A stretch of DNA of 64,000 nucleotides from Nitratireductor mangrovi. GTDB taxonomy: Bacteria > Pseudomonadota > Alphaproteobacteria > Rhizobiales > Rhizobiaceae. Within the stretch, counting starts at the first letter, position 1; each line of letters starts with the position of its first letter. Shown here piece after piece: positions 53,656 through 63,270 of this stretch. The notes under the pieces are model-generated. The model searched no databases. It saw only the letters and a program-made list of their open reading frames with translations, and was not told the origin of the DNA. Location: contig NZ_CP042301.2 of assembly GCF_007922615.2 (NCBI RefSeq), positions 1,178,001 through 1,242,000 on the forward strand, read 5' to 3'. The position numbers and the translations under genes are program-made.

Positions 53656-55236
53656 ATGGAAACCCGCGCCAACTACGTGCTGGTCGGCATCTTCGCGCTG
53701 GTTGCGCTGCTGGCAGGCTTCGGCTTCGTCTACTGGATCGACCAGTATTCCAAGATCGGCGATCCGGCGTTCCTGCGTTTCCGGGTGCCGGGATCGGCAG
53801 CCGGGCTCGACCGCGGCAGCCTGGTGCTCTTCAACGGCGTGCGCATCGGCTCGGTCGACCGCGTCTATCTCGACTTGAAGGACCCGTCGATCGCCATCGC
53901 TGACGCCACCGTCGACCGCTCGATTGCGCCGATCACGCGCTCCACGCGCGCCGATATCGCGGCCGCCGGCCTGACCGGCGGCGCGGTGGTGGAACTGCGG
54001 GGCGGTTCCGCCGACGAGCCGAGCCTGTTCGAGGAGGCGGCGCAAAACGACGAGATCGCCGTCATCACCGCCAACCCCTCCGCCGTCACCAACATCCTGC
54101 AGACGGCGCAGGACATCTTCACGCGGGTCGAATCCGCCCTCGTGACCATCGAAGGCTTCATTGCCGACGCCCGCGCGCCGCTGACCGAGACGATCAAGAA
54201 CGTCGAGACCTTCTCGGCGGCGCTGAGCCGCAATGCCGACGGCGTCGACGCCTTCCTGGCCAGCGTTCGCGATCTCTCCGAGAACGTCAGCAAGGTGTCC
54301 GACCGGCTCGATTCGACGCTCGCCTCGGCCGAGGAACTGATCAATTCGGTCGATCGCGACAAGGTCGGCACCATCGTTGCCAATGTCGAGAGCTTCACCA
54401 AGCGGCTCGAGACGGCGAGCGCCGACATCGACGGCATCATGAAGAACATCGATGCCACCTCGGTCTCGATCCGCACGCTATCCGAGGACGCCGGCAAGTC
54501 GCTCGCCAAGATCGATACCGTCATCGACGACGTGAAGGGCGGCGTCGAAACCGCTGTGGCCTCCATCGACCGGGTCGCCAGCAGCGCCAATGCCGGTATC
54601 GACAAGGCCGCCTCGTCGATCGACAGGCTCGCCACCGACGCCAGCGCCGGCATCGACAACGCCGTCGCCGCGATCGGCAAGGTCGGCGACGGTGCCAACG
54701 AGACGCTGGGCCGGGTCGACAAGATCCTCGATGGCGTCGACCCCGAGCGGGTCAAGACCGCGCTCGCCAACATCGAGGGCGCCACCGAGGACGCGCGCCG
54801 GGCCGCGGCCGACGTTGCCGCGCTCGCCGACCGCTTTGGCAAGCGTGGCGACGATATCGACCAGATCATCACCGAGGCGCGCGAGATGGCCGAGCGCCTC
54901 AACCAGGCGTCGACGCGCGTCGACGGTGTGCTTGCCAAGGTCGACGGCCTTCTCGGCTCCGAGGACACCGAGAGCGTGGTGGTCGAGGCGCGCGAGACCG
55001 TGAAGGCGTTCCGCCAGGTGGCCGAAACACTCAACGCGCGCATCGGCACCATCACCGACGGGCTGGCGCGCTTCTCCGGCCAGGGCCTGCGCGATGCCGA
55101 GGCGCTGATCCGCGACACCCGCCGTTCCATCAACCGCATCGAGCAGGCGATCACCGCGCTGGAGCGCAATCCGCAGCGCATCCTGTCCGGCGGCGAGGGC
55201 ACCGTGCGCCAGTATGATGGCCGCGTGCGGCGTTGA
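53656..55236 (+). CDS. mlaD: MCE-domain substrate-binding protein, MlaD family
   Basis: 526 aa. N-terminal membrane anchor YVLVGIFALVALLAGFGFVYW, then the MCE domain (FRVPGSAAGLDRGSLVLFNGVRIGSVDRVYLD). The remaining about 370 residues are a long apolar-heptad coiled coil rich in Asp/Ile/Asn and repeated DGV, IDKA and VDKI units, so the protein probably forms a periplasmic hexameric tube or needle. E. coli MlaD is 183 aa, so this is the long alphaproteobacterial version. Operon position confirms the assignment. Confidence 0.9.
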   Translation: METRANYVLVGIFALVALLAGFGFVYWIDQYSKIGDPAFLRFRVPGSAAGLDRGSLVLFNGVRIGSVDRVYLDLKDPSIAIADATVDRSIAPITRSTRADIAAAGLTGGAVVELRGGSADEPSLFEEAAQNDEIAVITANPSAVTNILQTAQDIFTRVESALVTIEGFIADARAPLTETIKNVETFSAALSRNADGVDAFLASVRDLSENVSKVSDRLDSTLASAEELINSVDRDKVGTIVANVESFTKRLETASADIDGIMKNIDATSVSIRTLSEDAGKSLAKIDTVIDDVKGGVETAVASIDRVASSANAGIDKAASSIDRLATDASAGIDNAVAAIGKVGDGANETLGRVDKILDGVDPERVKTALANIEGATEDARRAAADVAALADRFGKRGDDIDQIITEAREMAERLNQASTRVDGVLAKVDGLLGSEDTESVVVEARETVKAFRQVAETLNARIGTITDGLARFSGQGLRDAEALIRDTRRSINRIEQAITALERNPQRILSGGEGTVRQYDGRVRR

Positions 55237-55325
55237 CATCGCGCTGTTGTCGCATCAAGACACTCAGTCGGAGAGGGCGAGGCATCAAGGGACCCGCCGG
55301 GCGTAGGTACGGCGGGAGCGGGCGA

Positions 55326-55928
55326 GTGAAGCGCGGTTCGAGTTTTGTTTCCGGTCTGATGGTTGCCGCGCTGATGTCGGGCTGCGCCGCCCTGCCGGGA
55401 GGCGCGCCGGCGCCGCTCGATACCTATGAACTGACCGCGCCGGCTATCGAGCCCAGCGGCCGCCGCAGGCCGCGCACCCAGCTTCTCATTGCCGAGCCTT
55501 CGGCGCTCAAATCCCTCGACGGCGAAAACATCGTCGTCAAGCCGGCTCCGGCCTCGATCCAGTACCTCAAGGGCGCCCAGTGGAGCGACCGCCTGCCCAA
55601 GGTGGTGCAGGCGCGTCTGGCCGAGGCGTTCCAGAAATCGGGCCGCGTCGGCGGGGTCGGCAAGCCGGGCGAGGGGCTGGCGATCGACTATCAGGTGATC
55701 GTGGAAATCAGGGCCTTCGAGATCGAGATCGCCGGCGGCGAGCAGGCGCGGGTGGAGCTTTTCGCCCGCGTGCTCAACGACCGCAACGGCGTCGTGCGCG
55801 CCGCGCGGACCTTTGCCGCCACCGCACCGGTGACCGGCTCCGGCAATGACGGTTATGCCGCCGCCCTCGATGCCGCCTTCGGCAATGTCGCTTCGGATAT
55901 CGTCGGCTGGACGGTCGCTTCCATCTGA
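55326..55928 (+). CDS. ABC-type transport auxiliary lipoprotein
   Basis: 200 aa from GTG 55326. Signal peptide with lipobox LMVAALMSGC (Cys18) puts it in the membrane. The mature part RPRTQLLIAEPSALKSLDGENIVVK, QYLKGAQWSDRLPKVVQARLAEAFQ and YQVIVEIRAFEIEI matches the PqiC/ABC_trans_aux family. It is the fourth gene of the mla operon and probably the outer-membrane partner. The in-frame region upstream (from 55233) is unlikely to be translated. Confidence 0.88.
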   Translation: MKRGSSFVSGLMVAALMSGCAALPGGAPAPLDTYELTAPAIEPSGRRRPRTQLLIAEPSALKSLDGENIVVKPAPASIQYLKGAQWSDRLPKVVQARLAEAFQKSGRVGGVGKPGEGLAIDYQVIVEIRAFEIEIAGGEQARVELFARVLNDRNGVVRAARTFAATAPVTGSGNDGYAAALDAAFGNVASDIVGWTVASI

Positions 55929-56033
55929 AGCCTTGCGCACCGGCTGCGCTCGCTGTCCCCGAACCCCTTAGATCGCCGTTCCAAAGCTGGCCGCGTGCCG
56001 GTATGCGTGCCCCGCGCGACGGCGCCCACGAAA

Positions 56034-56065
56034 AAGGGGCGCGCCGGCTGAGCGGTGCGCCCCTT
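56034..56065 (-). terminator. Terminator for the giant coiled-coil gene (and possibly the mla operon)
   Basis: AAGGGGCGC and GCGCCCCTT pair perfectly around a 14-nt loop. On the reverse strand a run of T follows (from AAAAA at 56031), so it is an intrinsic terminator for the 2039-aa gene, and may act in both directions. Confidence 0.78.
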
Positions 56066-56090
56066 GGCCCGTCCTGGCCTTTTCTGCTCG

Positions 56091-59000
56091 CTAGCGCAAA
56101 CGGCCGCTGGCATGCGCCAGCATCGTGTAGACCTTGCCGGTATCGGAGGTCAGGTACGTCTCCGTCACCATGTTGTCGCGGTCGTTGCGCGAGACGTCCT
56201 GCAGCAGCTTCTCGAAATCGTCGCAATAGCGGTCGACCGCGCTGCGGAACTCGCTGTCGACTTGGTATTTGCGGCGGATTTCGTCGAAAGTCTGCTGGCC
56301 CTTCAGCGTGTAGAGCCGGCGCGTGAAGACGTTGCGCTCGCCGCGCCGGTAGCGCTGCCACAGCTCAACCGAGGCCTCATGGTCGATGGCCCGCGCGATG
56401 TCGACCGAAAGCGAGTTGAGCGATTCCACGACATTGACCGCCGAGCGCGGTTCCGGACGTGAGGCCGGCGGCGCGGCCGGCTCCTCGTCCTGCGAGGCGC
56501 GGCGCAGAAGGTTCTGCACCCAGCCGCCCGGCTGCGCGCCATCGCCTGCCGTTTCCTCGTCGACGATCGCGGCGTCCTGCGGACCGAACGAGCCGCGCAG
56601 GGCGGGCTCGTCATGGTCGCGCCGCGGTTCCGGGGCGCGACGCTGCGGCTGACGCTCGGGCCGCTGCTGAGAGGGCGCCGCCGGTGCTGCCGGGCGCGGA
56701 GGCGTTTCGGCGCGGCCTTCCGGCTCGGAGACGTCGTACATGCGGCCCGATTTCGACACGATGTCGGCCAGTTCCTTGAGCGCTGCGATCTGCTCGGAAA
56801 CGGCGCGGCGGATGGCGCCGGTCGATTCCTTGGCTTCTTCCGGCATTTCCAGCACACCGCGCTTCAGTTCCGAACGCGTCTCCTCGAGTTCCTCGCGGAT
56901 GGTGCCGGCGGTGCGCCGGATTTCCTGCGTGGCGTCGGCGAAACGCTCGGTGGCCGATTCGATGACTTCGGAGATCGCCTGCCGGATCTGGTCGGTGGTC
57001 GCGATCGTGCGGCCTTCGGCCTTCTCGATCGCCGCGCCGACGACGGTCTCGAACGAGCGCATCAGGCTCTCGATGTCTTCCGACTTCTTGACCAGGCCGA
57101 CCGCCAGGTCCTCGAGCGCCTTCTGCCGCTCCTCCAGCGTCGCCGTCAGGTTCGACTGCGCCGAGCCGATCATGTCCTGCGCGTGGTTCAGCAGGCGGCT
57201 GTGCTCGTCGAAGCGGTTGGCGATCGAGGCCACCTCCTTGAGCGTCTGCGAGGAGAGCTCCGACAGGCGGCCGGCATTGGTATCGATCATGCGGGCCGAG
57301 CTGGCAAAGGTCTGTGCGGCCTTTTCGGTCGAGGCGGCGAAGTTCTGCGTCGCTCCGGTCAGCCGCTCGTCGACCGCGCCAAGGCTCTTGGAGGCCTCGC
57401 CGATCAATTCGCCCAGCTTCGCGTTCGAGTGTGATAGCCGCTCCAGCAGCGCCTCGACGCCATGCGACAGCGTCTCGCGGGCGCCCTCGACGGCGGTGAG
57501 CGTCTCGGCTGTCCGGCTGGCGATGGCGTTGACCAGCGCATTGTTCTCGCTGCGCAGGCGCTCGGCCGCCTTCTGGGTGGCGTCCTCGAGGTTCTTCTGC
57601 AGCGCGCCGCCGGTCGCCTCGAAGTTGTCCAGCAGCGGGCGCGCCTTCTCGTCGATGATGCGCGCGATGTCGGCCGAACGGCTCGCCAGAAGCTCGTTGA
57701 GCTCGCGGGTGCGCTCGTCGAGCGTCTTGGCGGCTTCCTCGGTGCGCTGGCCGATGTGCTGGTTTACCGCCGAGAAGGTCTCGGCGATCACATTGGCGCG
57801 CGAGACAAGCTGTGTCTCGGTCTTCGAAACCTGCTCGACCAGCTTCTGGCCGATCTTCTCGGCACTGCCGGCAAGGCGGTCCTCGGCGGTCTGGATCTGG
57901 CCGCCGACCTTGGCGACGATCGATTCGGCGCCGTCGCCCAGCTTCTTTTCCACGTCGGAGAGCGTTGCGGCGATCTGGTCGGCGCGGGCCGAAAGCTCGC
58001 TCGAGGTCTCCTGCGTGCGCTTCACGATGCGGTCGTCGGCCTCGGTGAAGGCGCGCACCACGTCGCTGGAGCGTTCGATGAGCGTCTTGGCCGAGCCCTC
58101 GGCGCGGGCCGCCAGCTTTTCGTCGGCCTGCTCGAAGATGCGCGAGATCGCCTCCGCGCGGGCATTCAGCGTGTCTGCCGTCTGACCGGCGCGCGATGCC
58201 AGCTTTTCGTCGGCGGCGTCGAAGGCGTTCGACAGTGCAACCGCGCGCTGCGACAGCTTCTCGCCGGTCTCGTTGACGCGCTGGTCGAGCCGCCTGCCTG
58301 CCTCGTCGAAGGCGGTGGTGACTTCGCCGGCGCGCGCCGAAAGCAGCGAGGCGGTTTCCTCGACGCGCCGCGCGATCTGTTCGTCGGCGTCGCCGAACAC
58401 CTTGCCGGCTTCCTCGGTCAGCGCCGAGGTGATCTCCAGCACCTTGTCGCGCAGCGAGCCGGCGACCACGACCGCGGTATTCTCGATCGTCGTGCGCACG
58501 TTCTCGATGCCGACATCGAGGGCGCGCTGCATCGTGCCGGTACGCTCCTCGATGACCCCGCTCTGGTGGCGGAAGGTTTCCTCGATCTTTTCCACGTCCT
58601 TGGCGAGCGCGGATGTGATCTCGCCGCGGCTGCGGGAGAGGAGTTCGACATGCGCGTTGAGTGCCGCATCGACCGCCGTACGCGTCTCCGACAGCTTCTC
58701 CAGATCCTGTTCGAGCGCCCGCGCCATGATGTTGCGGCCCTCGGCCAGCTTGGCGACATGCGTGGTCACCGAGGAGTCGATGTTCTGGTTGGCTTCGGCG
58801 AGCTTGTTGAGATCCTCGTCGAGCGCCCGCGACAGCTCGTGGCGGCGATTGGCCAGGTTCTCGAGGTGTTCGTTGACGACCGAATCGATCAGCGAGCGGG
58901 TGTCCGCAAGCTTGGCGAGATCGTCTTCCAGCGCCTCGGTCAGCACGTTGCGGCCGTCGGCGAGGCGGCCGACATGGTCGGCAATGGCCTGGTCGATCAT

Positions 59001-62000
59001 GGTGCGGCTCTCGGCAAGCCGTGCGAGGTCGGCCTCGATCGAGGCCGTCATCTGGTCGCGGCCCTCCGAAAGGCGAGATAGCTGTTCGCTGACCAGATGC
59101 TCGATGCCGGAGCGGGTGTTCTCGATCTGCTCCATGTCGGCGTTGAGTGCCTGCGAAAGGATGTTGCGGCCTTCGGCGAGCTTCGACACATGCGCCGTCA
59201 CGACGCCGTCGATCTCCGAACGCGCATCGGCGATGCGGCCCAGATCCTCGTCGAGCGCCTGGCGGAACAGCTTGCGGCGCTCCGACAGGGTGCCCATGTG
59301 CTTGATGACGATCTGGTCGATCTCGGCCCGCGTCTCCGAAAGCTTCTGCAGGTCGGTGTCGAGCGCGCCCGAAAGCGCCTCTCGTCCTTCCGTGAGCTTG
59401 GTGAGATGCGCTCCGACCGCCTGCTCGACATTGGCAAGGTCGGCCTCGAGCGCGCCGGTCACCGCGGCGCGATGCTCGGAAATCTTCTCGACTTGCTTCT
59501 CGACCACGTTCTCGATGCTCGACAGGTCGTCCTGGAGGGCGCGGGTCAGCGCGCTGCGGCCCTCGACCATCTGGTCGAGATGCCCGGAAACCACCTGGTC
59601 GATCTCGGCGCGCGTTTCCGCGAGGCGACCGAGGTCATCGTCGAGCGCCTGGCGGAACAGCTTGCGGCCTTCGGCCAGCTTGCCGATATGGCTGACGACG
59701 ACGCCGTCGATCTCGGCACGCACGTCGCCGAGGCGCTGCAGGTCGGCCTCAAGAGCCTCGGTCAGCCGCGACTGGCTGTGCGACATGCGGCTGATCTGGC
59801 CGCTCATGATGCCTTCGAGCTTCTCGGCCTCGCCTTCGAAGGCGCTCGCCAGAGCGGTGCGGCTGTCCTCGATGCGGCTGAGCTGGCTGCTCATCATGCC
59901 TTCGATCTTTTCGGCCTCGCCCTCGAAGGCCGTGGTGAGCGCATTGCGCCTGTCCTCGATGCGGCTGAGCTGGCCGCTCATCATGCCTTCGATCTTTTCG
60001 GCTTCGCCCTCGAAGGCGTAGGTCAGCGCGTTGCGCTTGTCCTCGATGCGGCTCAACTGGCCGCTCATCATGCCTTCGATCTTTTCGACCTCGCCCTCGA
60101 AGGCGCGCGTCAGCGTGATGCGCCCGTCCTCGATGCGGCCAAGCTGCTCGGCGATCACGCCGCCGATCTTGTCGGCCTCGCCCTCGAACGCCTGCGTCAG
60201 CTGGTTGCGGCCGTCATGCAGGTGGCCAAGCTGCACATTGATCAGTTCCTGGATGCGTCCGGCATCGCCCTCGAAGGCGCTGGTGAGCGCAGTGCGGCCT
60301 TCCTCGATCTTGGCGAGATGACCGGTGACGCTCTCGTCGATCTCCGCGCGCGCCCGGGACAGGTTGGCAAGGTCGTCGTCGAGCGCCTGGCGGAACAGCT
60401 TGCGGCCCTCGGCGATCTTGCCGATATGGCCGGCCACCACGCCATCGATCTCGGCGCGCGACTCGGCCAGATGCTGGAGGTCCGCATCGAGCGCGGAGGT
60501 GAGGCTGCTACGGCCCTCGGCGAGCTTGTCCAGATAGCCCGACACGACATCGTCGATGCCGGCCCGTTCGCCTTCGATGCGTTTGAGGTCGGCGTCGAGC
60601 ATTTCCGACATGCGCGTACGGCCCTGTTCGAGCGTTTCGCCGAAGGCCTGCGCGCGCTGGTCGAGCATGGACGAGGTGGAGGCGACGAGGTCGGCCATCT
60701 CGCTGCCGATGCGCGTGCGGCCCTCATCGACGGCGTTGGAGATTTCGTCGCGGCCGCTGCGGAAGGCGTCGGCGAGTTCGCGCGAGCGTTCGGCCAGCGT
60801 CTCGTTGATCTGGCGGGCGCGCGCCTCAAGCGCGGCGTTGAGTTTTTCAGCACCGGAATCAACGGCTTGGGCGCGAGTCTCGAACTCGCTGATGAGTGAT
60901 TGGCCGCGTTCGGCGAGCGTGCGCTCGATCTCCTGCAGGCGGCCGTCGAGTTCCTTGGTCAGCGATTCCGTCGACGCCCCGAGCAGCGAGACCATGCCGG
61001 AGGTCCGGTTGTCGAGCAGTTCCGAAAGCGAGCGCGCCGCGGTGTCGGTCTTCTCGGTCAGCGACACGATGCGCTCGTCGAGCAGGCTGGCGAAGGCCTC
61101 GCCCGACATCGTGATGCGGCTGGCCATCGTTTCCACGCGCTCGTCGATCGCCCCCTGCAGCGACTGGCTGCGCTCGGCGAACTGGGCCAGCAGCGTTTCG
61201 CCGGCGCCTGCAATGGTCGAGTTGAGTGTGCCGGACGCGTTGTTGACGGTGTCCTGGATCAGGTCGCTGGCCGTGTTCAACTCGTCGCGGATCAGCTCGT
61301 GGGCCCCGGCGATCGAGGCGCGCACGCGTTCGGCATGGCTGATCACAGCTTCGCGTTCGGTGCCAAGACCATCAACCAAGAGCCTGATTCTACGTTCATT
61401 TTCCGAGTATGCGTTTTCGAGCTCGTTGACCTCGGTATGAACCAGCGTCTCCAGCTCGACGGCGCGCGCAAGCGTCCGCTCGATGCCTTCGCCCATCGCC
61501 TGCACTTCGCGGCGCACGGCCTGGCTGACGGTCATCATGCGGTCCTGGGCAAGCGCCTCCGGGTCGACCAGCCGGTAGGCAACCTCGGTCATCGACTGGG
61601 CGGCAAGCCGCATTTCCTGCGCGCGGCGGATCATCGCCGCGAAGGCCCAGAAAAGCAGAACCGGCACGAAGATGCCGACGGCGATCGCCACCGCGCCGGG
61701 CGTTGCCAGCAACTGGTCGAAGCTGCGCACCTGCCAGATTTCGGGCGCGAACAGGTAGTGGCCGAGGGCCACGCCGGCGCAGATCCAGATCACCGAGAAG
61801 GTGGCCGCGAGCCAGTAGGCTGTCGAGGAAGGGCGGCGGCTGAGCGAGGCGACCATGGCGGCATAATCGCGCTGGCGGTCGTCATTGGCGGCGGAAAAGC
61901 CCTGGCGCGCGGTGCCGGCGGCGTTGTCCGGCGTCGCGGCGCGCAGCTCTTGCCGCGGCTCCTGCGGAGCAGATTCCTGCTTCTGATCGGGGGCGGCCTT

Positions 62001-62210
62001 TTTCTTGGCGGCGGTCGCCGGCTCGGGATCGTCGTCGCCGCGGCCTTCGCGGGCAAGCTCTTCCGCGGCTGCCGATATCTGCGCTTCCAGCTCCGCCATC
62101 GAGGCGGTCAGGTCGATTTCCTGATCCTCGAGGTTCAGCTCAAGCGAATGGGCGAGTTCCTTTTCGACATCGCTTTCAAGGTTCTTTGTCGTGGATTGCT
62201 TGCCAGCCAT
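56091..62210 (-). CDS. Growth pole ring (GPR/RgsE)-like giant coiled-coil membrane protein
   Basis: 2039 aa. Cytoplasmic acidic and charged N-terminus (1-130), two membrane helices (about 131-154 and 171-194), then about 1600 residues of apolipoprotein-like coiled coil, and a conserved C-terminal domain of about 130 residues (SLNSLSVDIARAIDHEAS ... ETYLTSDTGKVYTML). The rod contains a tandem of nearly identical 29-residue units (IEGMMSGQLSRIEDKR type) encoded by 87-bp DNA repeats around 59,780-60,130, within longer periodic repeats such as GRKLFRQALDDDL. Size, two-helix topology and repeats match the Agrobacterium growth pole ring protein (2115 aa) and Sinorhizobium RgsE, which restrict growth to one pole. 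The gene ends at a strong terminator. Confidence 0.8.
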   Translation of the reverse strand: MAGKQSTTKNLESDVEKELAHSLELNLEDQEIDLTASMAELEAQISAAAEELAREGRGDDDPEPATAAKKKAAPDQKQESAPQEPRQELRAATPDNAAGTARQGFSAANDDRQRDYAAMVASLSRRPSSTAYWLAATFSVIWICAGVALGHYLFAPEIWQVRSFDQLLATPGAVAIAVGIFVPVLLFWAFAAMIRRAQEMRLAAQSMTEVAYRLVDPEALAQDRMMTVSQAVRREVQAMGEGIERTLARAVELETLVHTEVNELENAYSENERRIRLLVDGLGTEREAVISHAERVRASIAGAHELIRDELNTASDLIQDTVNNASGTLNSTIAGAGETLLAQFAERSQSLQGAIDERVETMASRITMSGEAFASLLDERIVSLTEKTDTAARSLSELLDNRTSGMVSLLGASTESLTKELDGRLQEIERTLAERGQSLISEFETRAQAVDSGAEKLNAALEARARQINETLAERSRELADAFRSGRDEISNAVDEGRTRIGSEMADLVASTSSMLDQRAQAFGETLEQGRTRMSEMLDADLKRIEGERAGIDDVVSGYLDKLAEGRSSLTSALDADLQHLAESRAEIDGVVAGHIGKIAEGRKLFRQALDDDLANLSRARAEIDESVTGHLAKIEEGRTALTSAFEGDAGRIQELINVQLGHLHDGRNQLTQAFEGEADKIGGVIAEQLGRIEDGRITLTRAFEGEVEKIEGMMSGQLSRIEDKRNALTYAFEGEAEKIEGMMSGQLSRIEDRRNALTTAFEGEAEKIEGMMSSQLSRIEDSRTALASAFEGEAEKLEGIMSGQISRMSHSQSRLTEALEADLQRLGDVRAEIDGVVVSHIGKLAEGRKLFRQALDDDLGRLAETRAEIDQVVSGHLDQMVEGRSALTRALQDDLSSIENVVEKQVEKISEHRAAVTGALEADLANVEQAVGAHLTKLTEGREALSGALDTDLQKLSETRAEIDQIVIKHMGTLSERRKLFRQALDEDLGRIADARSEIDGVVTAHVSKLAEGRNILSQALNADMEQIENTRSGIEHLVSEQLSRLSEGRDQMTASIEADLARLAESRTMIDQAIADHVGRLADGRNVLTEALEDDLAKLADTRSLIDSVVNEHLENLANRRHELSRALDEDLNKLAEANQNIDSSVTTHVAKLAEGRNIMARALEQDLEKLSETRTAVDAALNAHVELLSRSRGEITSALAKDVEKIEETFRHQSGVIEERTGTMQRALDVGIENVRTTIENTAVVVAGSLRDKVLEITSALTEEAGKVFGDADEQIARRVEETASLLSARAGEVTTAFDEAGRRLDQRVNETGEKLSQRAVALSNAFDAADEKLASRAGQTADTLNARAEAISRIFEQADEKLAARAEGSAKTLIERSSDVVRAFTEADDRIVKRTQETSSELSARADQIAATLSDVEKKLGDGAESIVAKVGGQIQTAEDRLAGSAEKIGQKLVEQVSKTETQLVSRANVIAETFSAVNQHIGQRTEEAAKTLDERTRELNELLASRSADIARIIDEKARPLLDNFEATGGALQKNLEDATQKAAERLRSENNALVNAIASRTAETLTAVEGARETLSHGVEALLERLSHSNAKLGELIGEASKSLGAVDERLTGATQNFAASTEKAAQTFASSARMIDTNAGRLSELSSQTLKEVASIANRFDEHSRLLNHAQDMIGSAQSNLTATLEERQKALEDLAVGLVKKSEDIESLMRSFETVVGAAIEKAEGRTIATTDQIRQAISEVIESATERFADATQEIRRTAGTIREELEETRSELKRGVLEMPEEAKESTGAIRRAVSEQIAALKELADIVSKSGRMYDVSEPEGRAETPPRPAAPAAPSQQRPERQPQRRAPEPRRDHDEPALRGSFGPQDAAIVDEETAGDGAQPGGWVQNLLRRASQDEEPAAPPASRPEPRSAVNVVESLNSLSVDIARAIDHEASVELWQRYRRGERNVFTRRLYTLKGQQTFDEIRRKYQVDSEFRSAVDRYCDDFEKLLQDVSRNDRDNMVTETYLTSDTGKVYTMLAHASGRLR

Positions 62211-62483
62211 GCCGCCAGTACCCTGTCATTACTTCGCGCGAAACCGTTCGGTATCCGCGCGTTACGCCCCGTTACGCCCACGCAATTCTGGTGCTCGTAT
62301 CGTAGTGGCACACCGGGGTAAAGAAAACACGCATTCGTCGGCATGCGTAAAAGTTTAAACATAAGGTTAACGTGGCGTGAGCCGATCGTTCGAATTTGGG
62401 GCGGTCGCGCGCATGTTCGATTAACCCGATGTCCACACGCTGCGGCTAGCCTCCTCGGCGTTGGGAATTAGCGGGTAGAGAGT

Positions 62484-62858
62484 ATGGCGTATCCGAGCGT
62501 AGACATCGTGGCGTTTTCCCGTCCGGGTGGTGAATCCTGTGCCCCGTCGCGGGCCCGCCCCGTCGATCTTGTCCATCTGGCGCGACAGACCATGGGCGAC
62601 CGTGCGCTCGAGCAGGAAGTGCTTTCCATGTTCGTCCAGCAGGCGCAGAGCGTGAAGGACCAGATCAGGCGCGCCAACGCCGAGCAGCGCCGCTTCCTGG
62701 CGCACGGGCTCAAGGGATCGGCGCGCGGCATCGGCGCCTTCGCGGTCGCCGAAATCTGCGGCAAGGTCGAGGACGAGCCGACGAGCGAGGCCGGCATGCG
62801 CAAGCTGGCGCGGGCGATCGACGACGTGCGGGATTTCGTCGCGACCATCAACCGCTAG
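62484..62858 (+). CDS. Histidine phosphotransfer (Hpt) domain protein
   Basis: 124 aa. Four-helix Hpt core with phosphorylatable His74 in FLAHGLKGSARGIGAF, followed by AVAEICGKVEDEPTS. The N-terminal 28 residues are variable. It relays phosphoryl groups between a hybrid kinase and a response regulator; neither is adjacent. Divergently transcribed from the GPR-like gene across 273 bp. Confidence 0.88.
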   Translation: MAYPSVDIVAFSRPGGESCAPSRARPVDLVHLARQTMGDRALEQEVLSMFVQQAQSVKDQIRRANAEQRRFLAHGLKGSARGIGAFAVAEICGKVEDEPTSEAGMRKLARAIDDVRDFVATINR

Positions 62859-62949
62859 GCGCTTTTGGCGCAACGCGGCGGCCGCCAGCAGTTGACACGG
62901 TCGACGGAGCGGTTAATTCGGCAGGTCGTTTCCTGTCGGGGCAGGCCGT

Positions 62950-63270
62950 ATGACCAAGATCACCTATTTCGCGCATGATGGCACCGAGTTCACGGTGGAG
63001 GCCGAGGACGGCTCCACCGTGATGGAAAACGCCATCAAGAACGCCGTGCCCGGCATCGAGGCCGAATGCGGCGGCGCTTGCGCATGCGCGACCTGCCATG
63101 TCTATGTCGATGAGGCGTGGACCGAAACCGTCGGCGAGCCGGAGGCGATGGAAGAGGACATGCTCGATTTCGCCTACGACGTGCAGCCGAACTCCAGGCT
63201 TTCCTGCCAGATCAAGGTGCGCCCGGAACTCGACGGTCTCGTCGTGCGCGTGCCCGAGCGGCAGGCGTGA
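62950..63270 (+). CDS. [2Fe-2S] ferredoxin, adrenodoxin type
   Basis: 106 aa. Cluster ligands Cys40, Cys46, Cys49 and Cys86 follow the pattern C-x5-C-x2-C ... C ([26 protein letters not shown]). Cys44 is extra. Helix 3 [20 protein letters not shown] is typical. Supplies electrons to monooxygenases or to Fe-S assembly. The ferredoxin reductase follows 54 bp later, so the pair is a likely functional unit. Confidence 0.94.
   Translation: MTKITYFAHDGTEFTVEAEDGSTVMENAIKNAVPGIEAECGGACACATCHVYVDEAWTETVGEPEAMEEDMLDFAYDVQPNSRLSCQIKVRPELDGLVVRVPERQA

Noticed and set aside
56740..62321. Four long open frames of 473-600 codons on the + strand opposite the 2039-aa gene
   Set aside because: They mirror the high-GC coiled-coil gene, consist of simple Ser/Arg- or Asp/Leu-rich sequence from the repeats and have no ribosome sites or known domains.
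62355..62370. TTAA-N8-TTAA as a possible CtrA box upstream of the Hpt gene
   Set aside because: The established CtrA site has a 7-bp spacer (TTAA-N7-TTAA); here it is 8.
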